From: Hyphomicrobiales bacterium
GTDB taxonomy: Bacteria > Pseudomonadota > Alphaproteobacteria > Rhizobiales > Rhizobiaceae
Direction of reading: 5' to 3'
Length of the DNA: 64,000 nucleotides
Assembly: GCA_021775455.1 (NCBI GenBank)
Contig: JAJFHU010000014.1
Coordinates: 51,616 to 115,615, forward strand
The position numbers and the translations under genes are program-made. Shown piece after piece: positions 62,540 through 64,000 of this stretch (positions are counted from its first letter, which is position 1; every line of letters starts with the position of its first letter). The notes under the pieces were generated by a model. It was not told where the DNA came from. It saw nothing but the letters and a program-made list of their open reading frames with translations, and made no database searches.

Positions 62540-62573
62540 CTCGGGTATCGCGTTAAGTTTAAGCGCGTTGCTG

Positions 62574-63512
62574 TCACTCATCTTCTTCGGCGTCGTAACC
62601 CATCATCATTATTGGTGCGCCTTGCTCTGCCCCGCATCCGTTTTGGGTCGGCGGTCCATAAGGTACCCACATTTCGGCTACTTCCCCAAACATCGGTGCT
62701 GCATCAGCTTCGGCTTCAACGATTGCGCCACATCCCAATGCTGCACCACCGTTTTCAATCAGGTCGACATCGGGATCATCTTCGCGATGACGTCTTTTGA
62801 GGGATTTCGAACTACTGCCAAAATAGAACTTCAAGCCACCCATGACAGTAGTTACATCACCGCCGAACTCGGCGTTGGCAAACAGTGCAGGCGCTATACC
62901 GCCAGTATCCGACATGATTTCCAATCCGGCAACGCCCGTAGTCTCGTCAAAGGAATGACGTATGCCACCGGAAACCCGGAAATTGTCATTGATGTAATAG
63001 CCCAGGATTGCCTCACCCACAAAAAAGTCTGCATCACCAATTGGCGTGTCGAGACTATCCTGCCCGGCAAACAACTCCAGTGATACCTCTCCATTGTAGA
63101 TTTCCACCTCTGCACCAATCTGGGAGGTGCTAAACCCATTGTCCAAATCGATATGGTGTCCATAGATACCCAACAGCGCAACACTTGGATCACGCCAGAA
63201 GAAATGACCACCGATACCCTGCATGGTTGACCCATTCAAATCCGCGTGTGCTGCATCAATCTGCAGGCCAAACTGCTGACCGACGGGAACTGACACTGCA
63301 CCTTGAACAAATCCGCCATCAACGCTGTCATCCAACGCCGGAGTATCGATATCAATATGGACATAACCAAATTCGATCTTGCCGTTGATTTCAGAAACGG
63401 CAGCACCAGAAATGCGTTCTTCGATTTGTTCTTCGGTGATATCTGCTGCAAATGCTGCGCCTGAAAACATTGCGGCGCCCAAGAGCCCTGCGGCAATTAC
63501 GCGATACTTCAT
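62574..63512 (-). CDS. Outer-membrane beta-barrel protein with C-terminal acidic tail
   Basis: A 312-residue secreted protein. I start it at the ATG at 63512 (MKYRVIAAGLLGAAMF), with AGGGA 8 nt upstream. The signal peptide ends near AFA-AD (about 22). The mature part has alternating hydrophobic beta strands with Gly/Asp-rich turns (about 35-240), ending in GGLKFYFG, as in porin-like barrels. After that comes a basic patch KRRHRED (about 248) and a 60-residue tail with two Cys, several Pro and a Met/acid terminus, unusual for a barrel whose last strand normally ends the protein. I cannot name the family. A palindrome lies upstream. Confidence 0.82.
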   Translation of the reverse strand: MKYRVIAAGLLGAAMFSGAAFAADITEEQIEERISGAAVSEINGKIEFGYVHIDIDTPALDDSVDGGFVQGAVSVPVGQQFGLQIDAAHADLNGSTMQGIGGHFFWRDPSVALLGIYGHHIDLDNGFSTSQIGAEVEIYNGEVSLELFAGQDSLDTPIGDADFFVGEAILGYYINDNFRVSGGIRHSFDETTGVAGLEIMSDTGGIAPALFANAEFGGDVTTVMGGLKFYFGSSSKSLKRRHREDDPDVDLIENGGAALGCGAIVEAEADAAPMFGEVAEMWVPYGPPTQNGCGAEQGAPIMMMGYDAEEDE

Positions 63513-63901
63513 GTGGCAAATCCCTGCTGTCCCGGTTAACAATCCGGGTTAATTATAAGTAAGAAATAACCTATCTTGTTATGGTTAGATAGCCGAGTAG
63601 GTCGGTTTCTCGATCACAATTGAATAATTTGGTAAAGTTCTGGTCGAAAAGTGACAATATTGTCACCGATTGCCATCATAAATTTTCCAATCGTATCCAA
63701 ACCAGGAATTGTTGTGCGAAAACAAACATCACACTGGAAATCAGGAATGGTACTGAGCGCCGATGTCCGATTTGGGTTGGAAGCGGCAGTCAGTGCAGAT
63801 TTAATCCATTCAACTCACTACAGAAAATCCATGTCAATAATGGATTAAACCCGCCACCAAAATTTTTTTCAAAAAACTTTTCCCCGCTTTCAAGACTTGC
63901 C
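63513..63901. other. Intergenic region without a supported gene
   Basis: About 390 nt of AT-rich DNA. It contains a short hairpin CCCGG-N8-CCGGG near 63530-63550 in the 5' region of the barrel gene and the perfect palindrome at 63651-63666. The open frames on the plus strand here have no ribosome site and no coding-like sequence. Confidence 0.6.
63651..63666. promoter_or_regulatory. Perfect 16-bp palindrome, candidate operator
   Basis: GTGACAATATTGTCAC is an exact palindrome 139 nt upstream of the barrel gene. The half-site spacing differs from CRP (TGTGA-N6-TCACA) and from FNR/FixK (TTGAT-N4-ATCAA), so the regulator is unknown. Confidence 0.45.
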
Positions 63902-64000
63902 TCATAATTTGCTTATCGCGTCTTCACACAAGCGCCGGTTGGCCACCGAAACTTTCCGGGAAGATGTGACAGCGAAGCCGCGTTTGGCGTTGTCGGAATG
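63902..64000 (-). CDS. Possible 3' end of a gene cut by the right window edge
   Basis: On the minus strand 32 sense codons run from the window edge to a TGA (63904-63902); the residues end KVSVANRRLCEDAISKL. The composition is compatible with a coding 3' end, but the plus strand is open over the same stretch, so the call is weak. No family recognised. Confidence 0.3.
   Translation of the reverse strand, partial: HSDNAKRGFAVTSSRKVSVANRRLCEDAISKL

Noticed and set aside
62540..62573. Hairpin between the GFA and barrel genes as a terminator
   Set aside because: The stem contains a bulge and there is no T-run on either strand.
63651..63666. Palindrome as a CRP or FNR/FixK site
   Set aside because: The GTGA and TCAC halves are 8 nt apart, not 6, and the TTGAT-N4-ATCAA pattern is absent.
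63620..63907. Open frame of 95 codons on the plus strand in the right-hand intergenic region
   Set aside because: No ribosome binding site, sequence does not look like a protein, and it runs across the palindrome.

Overview
The window looks like a chromosomal segment of an alphaproteobacterium, most likely of the order Hyphomicrobiales (Rhizobiales). The evidence is family content and gene order: an ExoR-like Sel1 protein, a BA14K protein, PopZ beside ValS, and the run argS - SPOR protein - nagZ - scpA - scpB - tatA - tatB - tatC - serS - surE - pcm - nlpD. The visible promoters fit the alphaproteobacterial housekeeping pattern TTGAC-N16/17-CTAT. Base composition looks moderate for this group, but I did not compute it. 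There is no rRNA, CRISPR array, insertion sequence, phage gene or integrase; this is core chromosome with a few lineage-specific clusters.

Left part (1-24 kb). A leftward group holds mgtE (cut by the window edge), trmFO, radC, map and sfsA. An RND/MMPL exporter and a small secreted protein follow on the right strand, then a nitroreductase and an MFS transporter. Alanine dehydrogenase is divergent from an Lrp/AsnC regulator (AldR-like), with phased TTTTGCA repeats between them. A leftward sulfur/serine group holds cysK, an AlaX editing protein, mercaptopyruvate sulfurtransferase and a GNAT protein; CFA synthase comes next. From 16.4 to 23.8 kb lies the most unusual stretch: an MBL-fold hydrolase, a stand-alone cyclic-nucleotide-binding protein, a 908-residue ABC exporter with a dismantled ATPase domain, and two class III nucleotidyl cyclases. 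One cyclase has a cytochrome-b-like membrane anchor plus a 2Fe-2S domain. Together they look like a cyclic-nucleotide signalling module with synthesis, binding, possible breakdown and a membrane output.

Middle part (24-41 kb). tRNA-Cys and tRNA-Asn are followed by an isoaspartyl-methyltransferase-like gene 23 nt behind tRNA-Asn, then tolC, popZ and valS. A 79-bp palindromic repeat follows valS. Next come a methyltransferase, ilvD overlapping exoR, a small secreted protein and a glutamine-synthetase-family enzyme. A two-gene operon of a multicopper oxidase and a ZIP transporter has a Fur-like box over its predicted start site. xthA and erpA overlap by 4 nt.

Right part (39.6-64 kb). A secreted methyltransferase-fold protein precedes dgt and argS, then the long rightward run for chromosome segregation, twin-arginine export, serine charging, stationary-phase repair and envelope division. 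parE is convergent with nlpD. A HisC-like aminotransferase follows, then two tandem 41-residue single-span membrane proteins with strong ribosome binding sites, a BA14K protein, nadE, a GFA-fold protein and an outer-membrane barrel protein. A perfect 16-bp palindrome lies upstream of the barrel gene.

Three genes (trmFO, erpA and the small secreted gene at 34.2 kb) have promoters placed so that the transcript would start at or next to the start codon, suggesting leaderless translation.
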